DNA from: Rubripirellula amarantea | Lineage (GTDB): Bacteria; Planctomycetota; Planctomycetia; Pirellulales; Pirellulaceae | Direction: 5' to 3' | Assembly (NCBI RefSeq): GCF_007859865.1 | Contig: NZ_SJPI01000001.1 | Span: forward strand, 620,001 to 684,000 | DNA length: 64,000 nt | In this document: positions 35,761 to 45,373 of the stretch, piece by piece | Layout: each line of letters begins with the position of its first letter | How positions within the stretch are numbered: the stretch's first letter is position 1 | Notes under the pieces: generated by a model | Seen by the model: only the letters and a program-made list of their open reading frames with translations | Database searches by the model: none | Told to the model about the DNA's origin: nothing | Translations under genes and position numbers: made by a program

Positions 35761-36828
35761 ATGCCCGATCTGCAATCGCGTGAACTTGAGATTCGCTATG
35801 AAGCATCGGATCAGTTCGTGCCCATTCTGCAGCATCTCAATGCGACGCTATTAGTTTCGACCTACAAGCTAGGTCGGGTCGCGGTTTTGCAGCCGGGCGT
35901 GTCGTCATCAGGCAACGGAAAGCTGTCGGTCCAATTTCGGGCGTTCCCGCAAGCGATGGGCATCGCGGTGAGTCCCGATCGTTTGGCCATCGGAACGAGC
36001 CGCAGTGTTTGGCAGTTCGAACGTCCCCGAGGCGTTGCTATTCCGGATCGGGATGGTCGGCTATCCAAAGTCGCTTACTTACCCCGCCGGCAACATATCA
36101 CTGGCAACATCAGCATTCACGAAATGGCTTGGCAAGTTGATGAACTGTGGGCCGTCAACACACTGTTCTCTTGCCTTTGCACGTTTGACGATTCGCACAA
36201 CTTTGTGCCGCGTTGGAAACCAACTTTCATTTCTCACTTGCGTCCCGAAGACCGTTGTCACCTCAATGGCTTAGCAATGGGTCCGAGCGGTCCGACTTAT
36301 GTGTCCGCGTTAGGACAAGGTGACCGCCAAGGCAGTTGGCGTGACGACAAACTGAACGGTGGTTGCCTGTTAGACGTTGCATCAAGTGAAGTTGTGTTGG
36401 CTGGTTTGGCAATGCCACATTCACCTCGGATACATGACGGACATTTGTGGTACCTGCATTCGGGCCATGGCGAACTTAATCGCGTCGATCTGCAATCCGG
36501 TCAAAGCGAAACGATCGATCGCGTTCCGGGCTACACGCGAGGCCTATCGTTTGCCGGACAATTCGCCTTCGTGGGCATGTCTCAAATTCGCGAGACCAAC
36601 GTGTTTGGTGGTTTACCGATCGGCCAAAACCTAGACGCACTTCGTTGCGGGGTAGCGGTTGTGGACTTGGTGTCGGGCCGCAGCGTTGCATGGTTCCAAT
36701 TCAAATGCGACGTCGAAGAAGTCTTTGCCGTCGAAGTCGTCCCCAACTCCACACCGCTTGTCCTGCACAGTCCCACATTGGAAGACGACGACAAAGAAGT
36801 TTGGGTCGTTCCTCCCTTGCCTTCCTAA
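35761..36828 (+). CDS. TIGR03032/DUF4915-family protein
   Basis: A 355-residue soluble protein with no signal peptide. Features I associate with the uncharacterised TIGR03032 family: LLVSTYKLGRVAVLQPG near residues 30-45, AFPQAMGIAVSPDRLAIGTS, IHEMAWQVDELWAVNTLFSC, LNGLAMGPSGPTYVSALGQG, MPHSPRIHDGHLWYLHSGHG and GYTRGLSFAGQFAFVGMSQI. The repeating 'G....D..LWV.N' blocks suggest a beta-propeller fold. Family members often sit next to secreted repeat proteins; here it precedes the 2330-aa surface protein by 155 bases on the same strand. Function is unknown. The ATG at 35761 is the natural start. Confidence 0.82.
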   Translation: MPDLQSRELEIRYEASDQFVPILQHLNATLLVSTYKLGRVAVLQPGVSSSGNGKLSVQFRAFPQAMGIAVSPDRLAIGTSRSVWQFERPRGVAIPDRDGRLSKVAYLPRRQHITGNISIHEMAWQVDELWAVNTLFSCLCTFDDSHNFVPRWKPTFISHLRPEDRCHLNGLAMGPSGPTYVSALGQGDRQGSWRDDKLNGGCLLDVASSEVVLAGLAMPHSPRIHDGHLWYLHSGHGELNRVDLQSGQSETIDRVPGYTRGLSFAGQFAFVGMSQIRETNVFGGLPIGQNLDALRCGVAVVDLVSGRSVAWFQFKCDVEEVFAVEVVPNSTPLVLHSPTLEDDDKEVWVVPPLPS

Positions 36829-36915
36829 TCAAGAACACAACACTGGTGTTCTTCACCGCCAGCCGCAGTGAAGCCTGCCGAGCGATGCTTTAACAAGCTA
36901 CGACGTTTCCAATCT

Positions 36916-36948
<33 letters not shown>

Positions 36949-36983
36949 CTTCCGCCCCAGACCTCTTGCCTAGAATCGCCCTC

Positions 36984-39900
36984 ATGTCGAAACGCAACTC
37001 TGCTACGAATACTTCCAAACGCAGCACCGCTCGCCGCGTGAACCAGAACCGACGACGAAAAGGTCGTTTCGAACGACTGGAAGATCGCCGCTTGATGGCA
37101 GCGGACTTAATCCGCGATTTGTACGACGTTAACAGTGCTCCCGCACCGAACGAAGGTATCGCGGTTGGAAATGTGGCCTACTTCGCCAACGAAGATTTGT
37201 ACGGAAGTGAATTGTGGAAGAGCGATGGAACCGTTGCGGGGACCCAACGGGTCATGGATATATGGGAAGGCTCGCAGAGTTCATACCCCAAAAAGTTTGT
37301 AGCGTTCGATGACGGTGCTGCGTTTTTAGCAAGAAGCTACAACGATCTCTTGGAATTTAGTCTCTCGTCAGTGTGGATGACTGACGGAACCGAAGATGGG
37401 ACCAAACTATTGGCAGAGGGAATCTCGACCTATCAGGCTCCGGTCGATGTTGACGGAAAACTGTTCTTTTCGGGCTACGACTATGCGGAAAGTGATGGAT
37501 GGGGAATATTCCAATTTGATCCAGCGACGGGAGTCACCTCGGAAGTGTTGTCGGGACTAGAAAGCGACCCACTCAATGGCAACGTCCAAGCCGTGGGCGG
37601 AAAGTTGTTCTTCACCCATGATGATGAAGGGGGTGGTGAGGAGTTGTGGGTCAGTGATGGAACCGAAAGTGGAACCAAGCTTCTTAAAGAAATTCAAGAC
37701 AACGCAACTGCCTACAACTATGGCTACGGAAGTTACCCAGGCGATTTCACCCCTTCTGACGGTTTGCTTTTCTTCACGGCAACCCAGAATTCGACCGGCC
37801 AAGAATTGTGGGTTAGTGATGGCACCGAGGTCGGTACTTTCATGTTGAAGGATATCCACACGGGTATCAGTCCTAATTATCCCACAGAGGCTTCTATCGG
37901 CAATTCTTCTGTGCCTCACTCCCTAACTGCGGTCGACGGCACCTTGTTCTTCATTGCCGAAGATGGCACTGGAAACCGCCTCTGGAAAACCGAGGGGACT
38001 GCGGAAACGACGATCAAGCTGAGCGATGTGGACGATGTGGCCTACCTTACCGAAGCCGGCGGCACGTTGTTCTTCTCCGCCTACCATGAAGAGACCGGCA
38101 CCGAGTTGTGGTCGAGCGATGGAACGGTAGATGGCACCGCTCTCTTGAAAGACATTTACGAATCACCGTCGGGCGAATATGGATACTTTTACTCCAGTTA
38201 CCCCGAAACCCTTGCCGAATACAACGGCCAACTACTTTTCATTGTGGCTAACGAGGCTGGCGACAAAGTGCTGTATCGGAGCGACGGCACCTCGGAAGGC
38301 ACCGTGCCGGTCATCGCCACAGATAGCCGTTTTCATCAGCAGCGTTCGATCGTCGGTAACGCGGCGGGCTATCAATTTTTCACACTTAGCCAATCAAGCG
38401 AAGAACTTTGGCGAACCGACGGCACGACCAGCGGAACGGTACTGGTCCAGAGCAACGTTGGTGGAGATTACGACGCATTAGGAAATACCTTCTTAGCGGA
38501 TGACTTCCTGTTCTTCACCCAACCTAATTTAAGCGACCTTCTTGTGACCGAAGGTGGGGAGGACGACTCGATCGCTGTGACCAGCAACTACAAAAGCAAC
38601 AATTCCGGAACCCGCTATTCCTTCGAAGCTCTCGGTCAATGGGTGACGTTCACAGACGATGGCATCTGGATTTCCGACGGAACATCGGCGGGAACCGTTA
38701 AACTCGCCGATCACGACAACAACTTAGGCTATGGTGTGAACGGCTCACATTTTGCGTTCGGTGCAGATCTAGGGAATGGATCATTTGTTTTTGCAGGGGC
38801 CCCTTACTCCGCAGATGGCATGTACATAGGTGCCGAACCTTGGATCAGCGACGGCACGCCTGAGAACACTAACTTGCTTGTCGATATCCCTGGTAATTAT
38901 AGCGGGTCACATCCATTTGATTTCCAAAGAGCTGGCGACGACGTCTACTTTACGACGTATGGCGAACACTTCGGATACGATCTATGGAAAACTGACGGTA
39001 CTGAATTGGGAACCGAGCTGGTAACCAATCCCAGCGGTGCTCCTCATTTTACTTACCCCGGTCGAAAGACTGCCGTTGGGGACCGCCTGTACTTCGTGGC
39101 GCAAGGTGGCGGCTACTCTACCCCTCACCTTTGGACCATCGGCCCGGACGGGGGCAACGCGGAACAAGTTCTAGACGTTTTGACTGGCGAGCCCATTTTG
39201 GATCCAGGCAATTTCATCGATTTCAACGGCAAGCTAGCACTTACTGACTACGTCTCCTATTGGACGTCACTCCAGCCGACACCATGGATCGTTGATGAAG
39301 CCGCGGCAACTCAACTGTCAACAACGAGCGTGCAAGATGACTTCGAACTATTTGAGGGCGAACTGTACTTCGCATCCAACAAAGATGAAATTTGGAAGAC
39401 CAACGGAGAAGTGGAAGGCACTGTCCGAGTTGTAAACCTTACCGAATCCATCGATGGCTACGACTACTACTACAGCAAGCCGGGCGAATTGACCGCGGTC
39501 GGCGATCAATTGTTCTTCACCGCGATTGACGACGCGGAAAACTACAACGACCAAGTATCACTTTGGGCACTCCGTGATGGTGTCGCTTCCACAATCATGG
39601 AATTTGAACTTGCCAGTAACTATGAACTGTTCGACTTGACGGCTTACCAAGACAAGCTGATTTTCTTTGCAAATGACGGAGTTCATGGAATTGAACCATG
39701 GATCAGTGATGGTACGGCACAAGGCACCGAATTATTCAAAGACATTCACCCGATTCTAGGCTCAGGATCCGTTAGAAAACTGCAATCTGATTCTCTTGTC
39801 ATCGACGAGCAACTGTTCTTCGTTGCCGATGATGGAATCACCGGAGATGAGCCATGGCGAATCACATTGCCAATCGTCGAAGTTGACGCCCCGTTGTTCG

Positions 39901-42900
39901 AAGGCGACGAAGCAGACGTCGTCACTGCGACAGGCCGCATTCGATTTGCGGAAACCATTGAAGCCGACTTTGGTAACGTGGTCGATAACGGCGACGAAAC
40001 TTGGACATGGACCGGTAGTTTGCCTGATGGTCCTGCGAACCAAACAGTGACGTTAACGGCGACCGATAGCGACGATTTCATTACGACAGCAACGTTCGAA
40101 CTTATCGTGAATAATGTCGAACCCATTGTCGTACTCGGCAACGATTTTACTGTTGCTGAAGGAACTGAGTTCGAACTGGACATCACTAACTTAGTGGACC
40201 CTGGGCTAGACACCGTCACCAGTTGGACCGTCGACTGGGGTGATGGGTCAAGCGACCAATATACTGAAGCTGGAATTGTCAGTCACATTTACACGGACGG
40301 AATGACCACCGCGAACATTTCGGTCAGCGTTGAAGACGAAGACGGATCGTTTGAGGATGCAGGCTCATCAACCGTTACGATCGAGAATGTGCCGCCCACG
40401 ATCGTATTATCCGGCGAAGCTTCCATCGATGAAGGACGCCCTTACACGTTGACCCTTGGCGACATTACTGATCCGGGCGACGACGTGGTTGTGAAGTGGA
40501 CCGTTGACTGGGGCGACGGTACTACCGACGTTTACACCGAAGGCGGCGACGTTGAACACGTTTACGCCGACGGCGATTCATCCATGCTGATATCGGTAAC
40601 TCTTGAGGACGAAGATGGCATTTTCCCGATGGCAGAAACATTGAATGTCGATGTCATCAATGTTAAACCGACGATTGAATTGTCGGGTGATTTTGAAGTG
40701 AACGAGGGGGCGACGTATTCACTGACTCTCGGCGAAATTACCGATCCGGGTGAAGACACTGTGACCGAGTGGATCGTGGATTGGGGCGACGGCACTACTG
40801 ACACTTACACTAGTGGTGGAGTAGTGGATCACGTCTATTCCGACGGGGATTCTTTCCCGACCATCTTTGTGACGTTGCTCGACGACGACGGTACTCATCA
40901 GGACGTTGCATCGATTGATGTGTCTGTCTTGAATGTGGCTCCCAGCATTTCGATCAGTGGTGCATCGAGCGTCATCGAAGGTGGCACGTACACGCTGACG
41001 TTTGTCGGAGTCGCTGATCCGGGCGACGATCTGGTAGATACTTGGTTTGTCGATTGGGGCGACGGCAACACAGAAAGCTTTAGCTTCGGTCCCAATGGTG
41101 GAACTGCTGAACATGTCTATGCCGACGGTGACAGCGCATCCACCATTTCCGTTGGTGTTGAAGACGAAGACGGTCTCTATTCGGACCTTGAAGTCATCGA
41201 AGTCTCTGTAATCAACGAAGCCCCCACTACGGAAATCACGGGTGATTCGACAGTCAACGAAGGAGCCACTTATTCACTTACTCTCGGTGACATCGTGGAT
41301 GCGGGAGATGACACCGTTTATCGCTGGACCGTGAACTGGGGGGACGGCAATACGGACACTTACAGCCAAAACGGCCTGGTCCAGCACACCTACGCAGACG
41401 GCGATATCACAGCCACGATCTTGGTAACGATCGAAGATGAAGACGGCGTCTATGTTGATGTTGCTTCCAAAGTCGTTGAAGTTCTCAACGTAGCACCGCA
41501 AATTGCGTTCAGCGGGCCGGACAGCGTAGCCGAAGGCGTTACCTACACGCTCAATCTTGGTGCAATCACGGATCCAGGTGTCGATACAGTTTTCTCGTGG
41601 ACCGTGAATTGGGGCGATGGAACATCCGACACTTACACCGAGGGTGGCGATGTTCAGCACACCTACACTGATGACACCCCTTCCGCATTGATCACCGTTG
41701 GGCTCGAAGACGAGGACGGCATTCACGAAGCGGCCAACACAATCACGGTGGAAGTTACGAATACGGCTCCAAGCATCGAACTAACTGGCGATGCAACCGT
41801 GCTGGAAGGCTCAACCTATTCGCTGGCTCTGAGCGAGATAATTGACCTTGGCGATGATACGGTGTCTTTAGTCACGGTGAATTGGGGGGACGGGAAGTCC
41901 GACACTTACGATTCGCTCGAACTACCGACCGCGGTTGACCACGTCTTTCAAGACAATGCACCGGTGTACAACATCACCGTTGAGTTGACCGATGAGGATG
42001 GCGATCATACGTCGCCTCAAACCTTGGCTGTTGAAGTGATCAACGCGCCACCGACGATTGACTTAGGTGGCGACATCACACTGAGCGGAGTCGGCGAGGT
42101 TAATTTTAGCCGCAAGGAATTGGCGGTAACCGATCCGGGTCTATTGGACACGCACACCGTGACCGTCGACTACGGCGATGGCAGCGACTTAGAGACATTC
42201 GCTTTGGATTCCAGTCGAGAATTCCAACTCAACCACATTTACCGATATCCCGGTGTCTACACATTATCCGTTTCAGTTGATGATCAAGATGGCGGCATCG
42301 CAACCGACCAAATCCAGGTCACTGCCGACGTTCAATTGGGATTCGCCCTCGGCGATACCGGTCGGGGAATTGCGGTTGCCGATAACGCAACTGGTGTCGG
42401 CTACATCATGTACAGTGCCGAGATCGTGCAAGAACGTTTCACTGCGGCACCACCGCGTCTCGCTGCCCAACAACTCGTAGCGGTCCGTAACGTTGGTGGC
42501 CAATGGCAATATAACGACAACAACGCGTGGTTTGACTTTGAAGCAGTCGACGGCGATCGTTTGCTAGCCTCGGTCGATTTTGATTCCGACACGATAGCGA
42601 CGCTGCACGGGTCGCTAGGTATGGTTGCCGGGATTGCCAGCGGGTACACATCGGGCGATCTCGACGTATTTGCCAATCAGTACAACGGTAAATATGGTCT
42701 TGGCGAATTCACGGTTTCCGGAAGTCACTTTGTGATCGGTGGTTCGGGTCAAACAAGCGGACTAGGGGAACTTGGTGGCGGCATTGCGGTGAAAGAGGAT
42801 GCTAGTGGCACCGGATACCTGATGTATAGCAAGCAGAGCGTGCATGATCGCTTTGTCGATCATGCACCTCGACCAGCCAACGCCGACCACGTGATTGCTG

Positions 42901-43976
42901 TTCAGTATGCCGATGGCCAATGGTCCTACAACAATGACCTCGGATGGTTCAGCTTCGATCCTGCGGGCACCGACCGCTTGTTAGCGGCTGTTGATTTCGA
43001 CAACGACACAGCGACCTCATTAGAAAATAGTGCGGCAGTAATCGAGGGGATCATTGCTGGTTACCCTATCGGCGATCTCACTTTCACGGCGAACGAGTTC
43101 CGTGGTGTTGCGAATGTCGGCGAGTTTTCCGTTTCGGGTACGTTCTTCGAAAACCGCTATCCGGGTCTCTACGACATTGGTGATTTGAAGTTTGGCGTCA
43201 CCGCTCAGGATAACGGGACTGGAACAGGCTACTTGATGTACACGGCGGAGGACGTGCAGTCGCGTTTTGCCGCCAACCGCCCATCATACGCACACAGTTC
43301 GAACTTGATTATGGTTCGGTTCCACGCCGGTGCATGGCAATACGACAACAACACCGCCTGGGTAGAATTTACTCCGACGACGACGGATCGTTTGCTCGCC
43401 GACGTTGATTTTGACAACGACACGATCGTTGGTTTGATGATCGGATCTGATGGCGAACTTGCTCCCGTTGAAGGCATTTCGGTCGGTTACGTCGATAGCG
43501 ACTTAGCCTTCTTTGCCAACCAGTACAAAGGTCGAATCAATCCAGGAGATTTCGAAGTCAGCGGGACGTTCTTTACCACGGGCACGGTGTTCGAATCGTG
43601 GTCTGACGAAAGCATGAGTAATCCTGATTCGTCACATCCAAGCCCCTTGCTGATGTCCTCCCGATTGGATGTCACTGGCGAAGGCAACGTGACTGCGTTG
43701 GACGCTCTGCAAATCGTGAATCATGTGGGAATGCAAACAGGCGAAAGCGAATCTGTTTTGCCATTGCAACTTGCCGACCGAGTCGATCGACTCGACGTCA
43801 ACGGCGATGACAAGGTCAGCGCCCTAGACGCATTGTTAGTGATCAACGCGTTAGCACGACAAGAGTTTACGCCTGCACCACTGGACAATGGCCTGGGTAA
43901 TGGCCTCGATGCTGACGAAGTCGACGAAGCATTTGCTGATGCGCTTAGCGATTGGCAAGAACCAAGCTTGTTCTAG
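36984..43976 (+). CDS. Giant surface protein: ELWxxDGT, PKD, triplicated module, dockerin
   Basis: A 2330-residue exported protein. N-terminal basic stretch then GRFERLEDRRLMAADLI (planctomycete LEPR-type export motif). Residues about 70-945 contain about 14 ELWxxDGT units (e.g. ELWKSDGTVAGTQRVM, ELWVSDGTESGTKLLK, EPWISDGTPENTNLLV, EPWISDGTAQGTELFK). Residues about 1045-1780 hold eight PKD-like units, each with (V)xWGDG (TVDWGDGSS, TVNWGDGNT, and so on). Residues about 1785-2200 are three copies of an unrecognised ~138-residue module (see findings). Residues about 2225-2295 are two dockerin-type units (LDVTGEGNVTALDALQIVNH, LDVNGDDKVSALDALLVINA). ATG 36984 is chosen; an in-frame TTG 18 bases earlier is less likely. 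Probably a calcium-binding adhesin or cell-wall protein. Confidence 0.9.
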   Translation: MSKRNSATNTSKRSTARRVNQNRRRKGRFERLEDRRLMAADLIRDLYDVNSAPAPNEGIAVGNVAYFANEDLYGSELWKSDGTVAGTQRVMDIWEGSQSSYPKKFVAFDDGAAFLARSYNDLLEFSLSSVWMTDGTEDGTKLLAEGISTYQAPVDVDGKLFFSGYDYAESDGWGIFQFDPATGVTSEVLSGLESDPLNGNVQAVGGKLFFTHDDEGGGEELWVSDGTESGTKLLKEIQDNATAYNYGYGSYPGDFTPSDGLLFFTATQNSTGQELWVSDGTEVGTFMLKDIHTGISPNYPTEASIGNSSVPHSLTAVDGTLFFIAEDGTGNRLWKTEGTAETTIKLSDVDDVAYLTEAGGTLFFSAYHEETGTELWSSDGTVDGTALLKDIYESPSGEYGYFYSSYPETLAEYNGQLLFIVANEAGDKVLYRSDGTSEGTVPVIATDSRFHQQRSIVGNAAGYQFFTLSQSSEELWRTDGTTSGTVLVQSNVGGDYDALGNTFLADDFLFFTQPNLSDLLVTEGGEDDSIAVTSNYKSNNSGTRYSFEALGQWVTFTDDGIWISDGTSAGTVKLADHDNNLGYGVNGSHFAFGADLGNGSFVFAGAPYSADGMYIGAEPWISDGTPENTNLLVDIPGNYSGSHPFDFQRAGDDVYFTTYGEHFGYDLWKTDGTELGTELVTNPSGAPHFTYPGRKTAVGDRLYFVAQGGGYSTPHLWTIGPDGGNAEQVLDVLTGEPILDPGNFIDFNGKLALTDYVSYWTSLQPTPWIVDEAAATQLSTTSVQDDFELFEGELYFASNKDEIWKTNGEVEGTVRVVNLTESIDGYDYYYSKPGELTAVGDQLFFTAIDDAENYNDQVSLWALRDGVASTIMEFELASNYELFDLTAYQDKLIFFANDGVHGIEPWISDGTAQGTELFKDIHPILGSGSVRKLQSDSLVIDEQLFFVADDGITGDEPWRITLPIVEVDAPLFEGDEADVVTATGRIRFAETIEADFGNVVDNGDETWTWTGSLPDGPANQTVTLTATDSDDFITTATFELIVNNVEPIVVLGNDFTVAEGTEFELDITNLVDPGLDTVTSWTVDWGDGSSDQYTEAGIVSHIYTDGMTTANISVSVEDEDGSFEDAGSSTVTIENVPPTIVLSGEASIDEGRPYTLTLGDITDPGDDVVVKWTVDWGDGTTDVYTEGGDVEHVYADGDSSMLISVTLEDEDGIFPMAETLNVDVINVKPTIELSGDFEVNEGATYSLTLGEITDPGEDTVTEWIVDWGDGTTDTYTSGGVVDHVYSDGDSFPTIFVTLLDDDGTHQDVASIDVSVLNVAPSISISGASSVIEGGTYTLTFVGVADPGDDLVDTWFVDWGDGNTESFSFGPNGGTAEHVYADGDSASTISVGVEDEDGLYSDLEVIEVSVINEAPTTEITGDSTVNEGATYSLTLGDIVDAGDDTVYRWTVNWGDGNTDTYSQNGLVQHTYADGDITATILVTIEDEDGVYVDVASKVVEVLNVAPQIAFSGPDSVAEGVTYTLNLGAITDPGVDTVFSWTVNWGDGTSDTYTEGGDVQHTYTDDTPSALITVGLEDEDGIHEAANTITVEVTNTAPSIELTGDATVLEGSTYSLALSEIIDLGDDTVSLVTVNWGDGKSDTYDSLELPTAVDHVFQDNAPVYNITVELTDEDGDHTSPQTLAVEVINAPPTIDLGGDITLSGVGEVNFSRKELAVTDPGLLDTHTVTVDYGDGSDLETFALDSSREFQLNHIYRYPGVYTLSVSVDDQDGGIATDQIQVTADVQLGFALGDTGRGIAVADNATGVGYIMYSAEIVQERFTAAPPRLAAQQLVAVRNVGGQWQYNDNNAWFDFEAVDGDRLLASVDFDSDTIATLHGSLGMVAGIASGYTSGDLDVFANQYNGKYGLGEFTVSGSHFVIGGSGQTSGLGELGGGIAVKEDASGTGYLMYSKQSVHDRFVDHAPRPANADHVIAVQYADGQWSYNNDLGWFSFDPAGTDRLLAAVDFDNDTATSLENSAAVIEGIIAGYPIGDLTFTANEFRGVANVGEFSVSGTFFENRYPGLYDIGDLKFGVTAQDNGTGTGYLMYTAEDVQSRFAANRPSYAHSSNLIMVRFHAGAWQYDNNTAWVEFTPTTTDRLLADVDFDNDTIVGLMIGSDGELAPVEGISVGYVDSDLAFFANQYKGRINPGDFEVSGTFFTTGTVFESWSDESMSNPDSSHPSPLLMSSRLDVTGEGNVTALDALQIVNHVGMQTGESESVLPLQLADRVDRLDVNGDDKVSALDALLVINALARQEFTPAPLDNGLGNGLDADEVDEAFADALSDWQEPSLF

Positions 43977-44210
43977 ACGTTGCTTTCGGCGAATAGCGAA
44001 GCTTTGGCTGGACGGTATGAATGCTGCGAGTTTCGCGATTGAGTGATTGAAATATTACTCAGTCGCGAAGCGGTGGCTCAATACCGCCAGAGATCAAACT
44101 GGGGCACAGATTGAAGTTGGTTGCTACTGCAAGCAGCGTCTTGTCGCTTCAGTTGGCCGGAGGCATGGTTGCAGGCTACCAACAACGCCAGGATGTTCCG
44201 CGAGCGACAA

Positions 44211-45275
44211 CTACCAACGCATCACGGCAGTGCCCCAAGACAATCCCGCACCGAAGCCGCAAAGCAGAACCAAGTCGCCGGAACTGATTTTTCCATCACG
44301 CACGGCTTCGTCGAGCGCAAGTGGAATGCTGGCACCGGACGTGTTGCCGTAGCGGTCCAAGTTCACAAAGACGCGGTCTGCAGGCACGTTCAAGTCGGAA
44401 ACGGCTGAATCAATGATTCGCTGGTTCGCTTGGTGCATCACCACTAACGCCAAATCAGTGGGACAGACGTTAGCAGCAGCAAGCACGTCCTTAGCGCTTT
44501 CGTCGAACACTCGCACCGCCCACTTAAACACACTTCGGCCATCCATCGTGAGGTACTGATGCCCCTCGTTGTAAGTCTCTGGCGTAGTGTGCATGCGTGT
44601 GCCGCCGGCGGGAATGCACAACATTTCACCGCCACAACCTTCGCTGCCGAGTTGGTAAGCGAGGATCTCGCCCCCGTCGGTTGTGTCCGGAGTCAGCAAG
44701 ACGGCTCCCGCTCCATCACCGAACAAGGGATAGGTCTTCTTGTCTTCAGGGTTTACCGTGCGGCTCATTAAGTCCGCACCAACGACAAGTACACATTGGT
44801 TGTTACCCGCGGCAATGAATTGAGCCGCGGTGATCATGGCGTACATGAATCCGGCACACGCGGCGTTGACATCCATAGCCGGTGCCACTGCACCAAGTCG
44901 GCGTTGCAGATGACAAGCCGTCGATGGGGTGGGGTGATCAGGGGTGATCGTCGCGACGATGATCAAATCAATTTGGTCTGCGGTCACACCGGCCGATTCC
45001 ATGCAACGGGTCGCCGCTTCGTAACAAAGGTCGCTGGTCGCTTGGGTCGGATCAGCGTGGTGACGCTGCTTGATTCCCGTGCGTCGGATGATCCAATCGC
45101 TATCGCATCCAAGTTCGGCCAGGTCTTCGTTCGATACAACGTTACTTGGCACGTACGACCCGGTCGACGCGATTCGCACCGACTTGACTTTCCCCATCCG
45201 GCCTCGAGTCGAAAGCGGAGACGTTTGATCGTTAGAAGCGGGGTCTACCGTCGCGTAAGAATTGGATTCAGCCAT
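44211..45275 (-). CDS. fabH: 3-oxoacyl-ACP synthase III
   Basis: FabH condenses acetyl-CoA with malonyl-ACP to start fatty-acid synthesis. From ATG 45275 the product has 354 residues. Signatures: IRRTGIKQRHHADP, DVNAACAGFMYAM with nucleophile Cys140, GADLMSRTVNPEDKKTYPLF, FGDGAGAVLL, VVMHQANQRIIDS (catalytic His) and RYGNTSGASIPLAL (catalytic Asn), with a closing GFGAGLSWGTAVMRW. The first 26 residues are Ser/Thr-rich and not in the usual family; ATG at Met27 (MGKVKSVRIAS) is another reasonable start. The frame is open upstream to 45464 but overlaps the divergent signal-peptidase gene. Confidence 0.95.
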   Translation of the reverse strand: MAESNSYATVDPASNDQTSPLSTRGRMGKVKSVRIASTGSYVPSNVVSNEDLAELGCDSDWIIRRTGIKQRHHADPTQATSDLCYEAATRCMESAGVTADQIDLIIVATITPDHPTPSTACHLQRRLGAVAPAMDVNAACAGFMYAMITAAQFIAAGNNQCVLVVGADLMSRTVNPEDKKTYPLFGDGAGAVLLTPDTTDGGEILAYQLGSEGCGGEMLCIPAGGTRMHTTPETYNEGHQYLTMDGRSVFKWAVRVFDESAKDVLAAANVCPTDLALVVMHQANQRIIDSAVSDLNVPADRVFVNLDRYGNTSGASIPLALDEAVRDGKISSGDLVLLCGFGAGLSWGTAVMRW

Positions 45276-45373
45276 GCGTGGGGCGGTGTTGAATTGAGTC
45301 AGGTAAGATAAGAACGAGGTGCCGTCACCACTGTGTTGAAAGAGCCCGAAAGTATAGCCGGATTCGATTTTCG

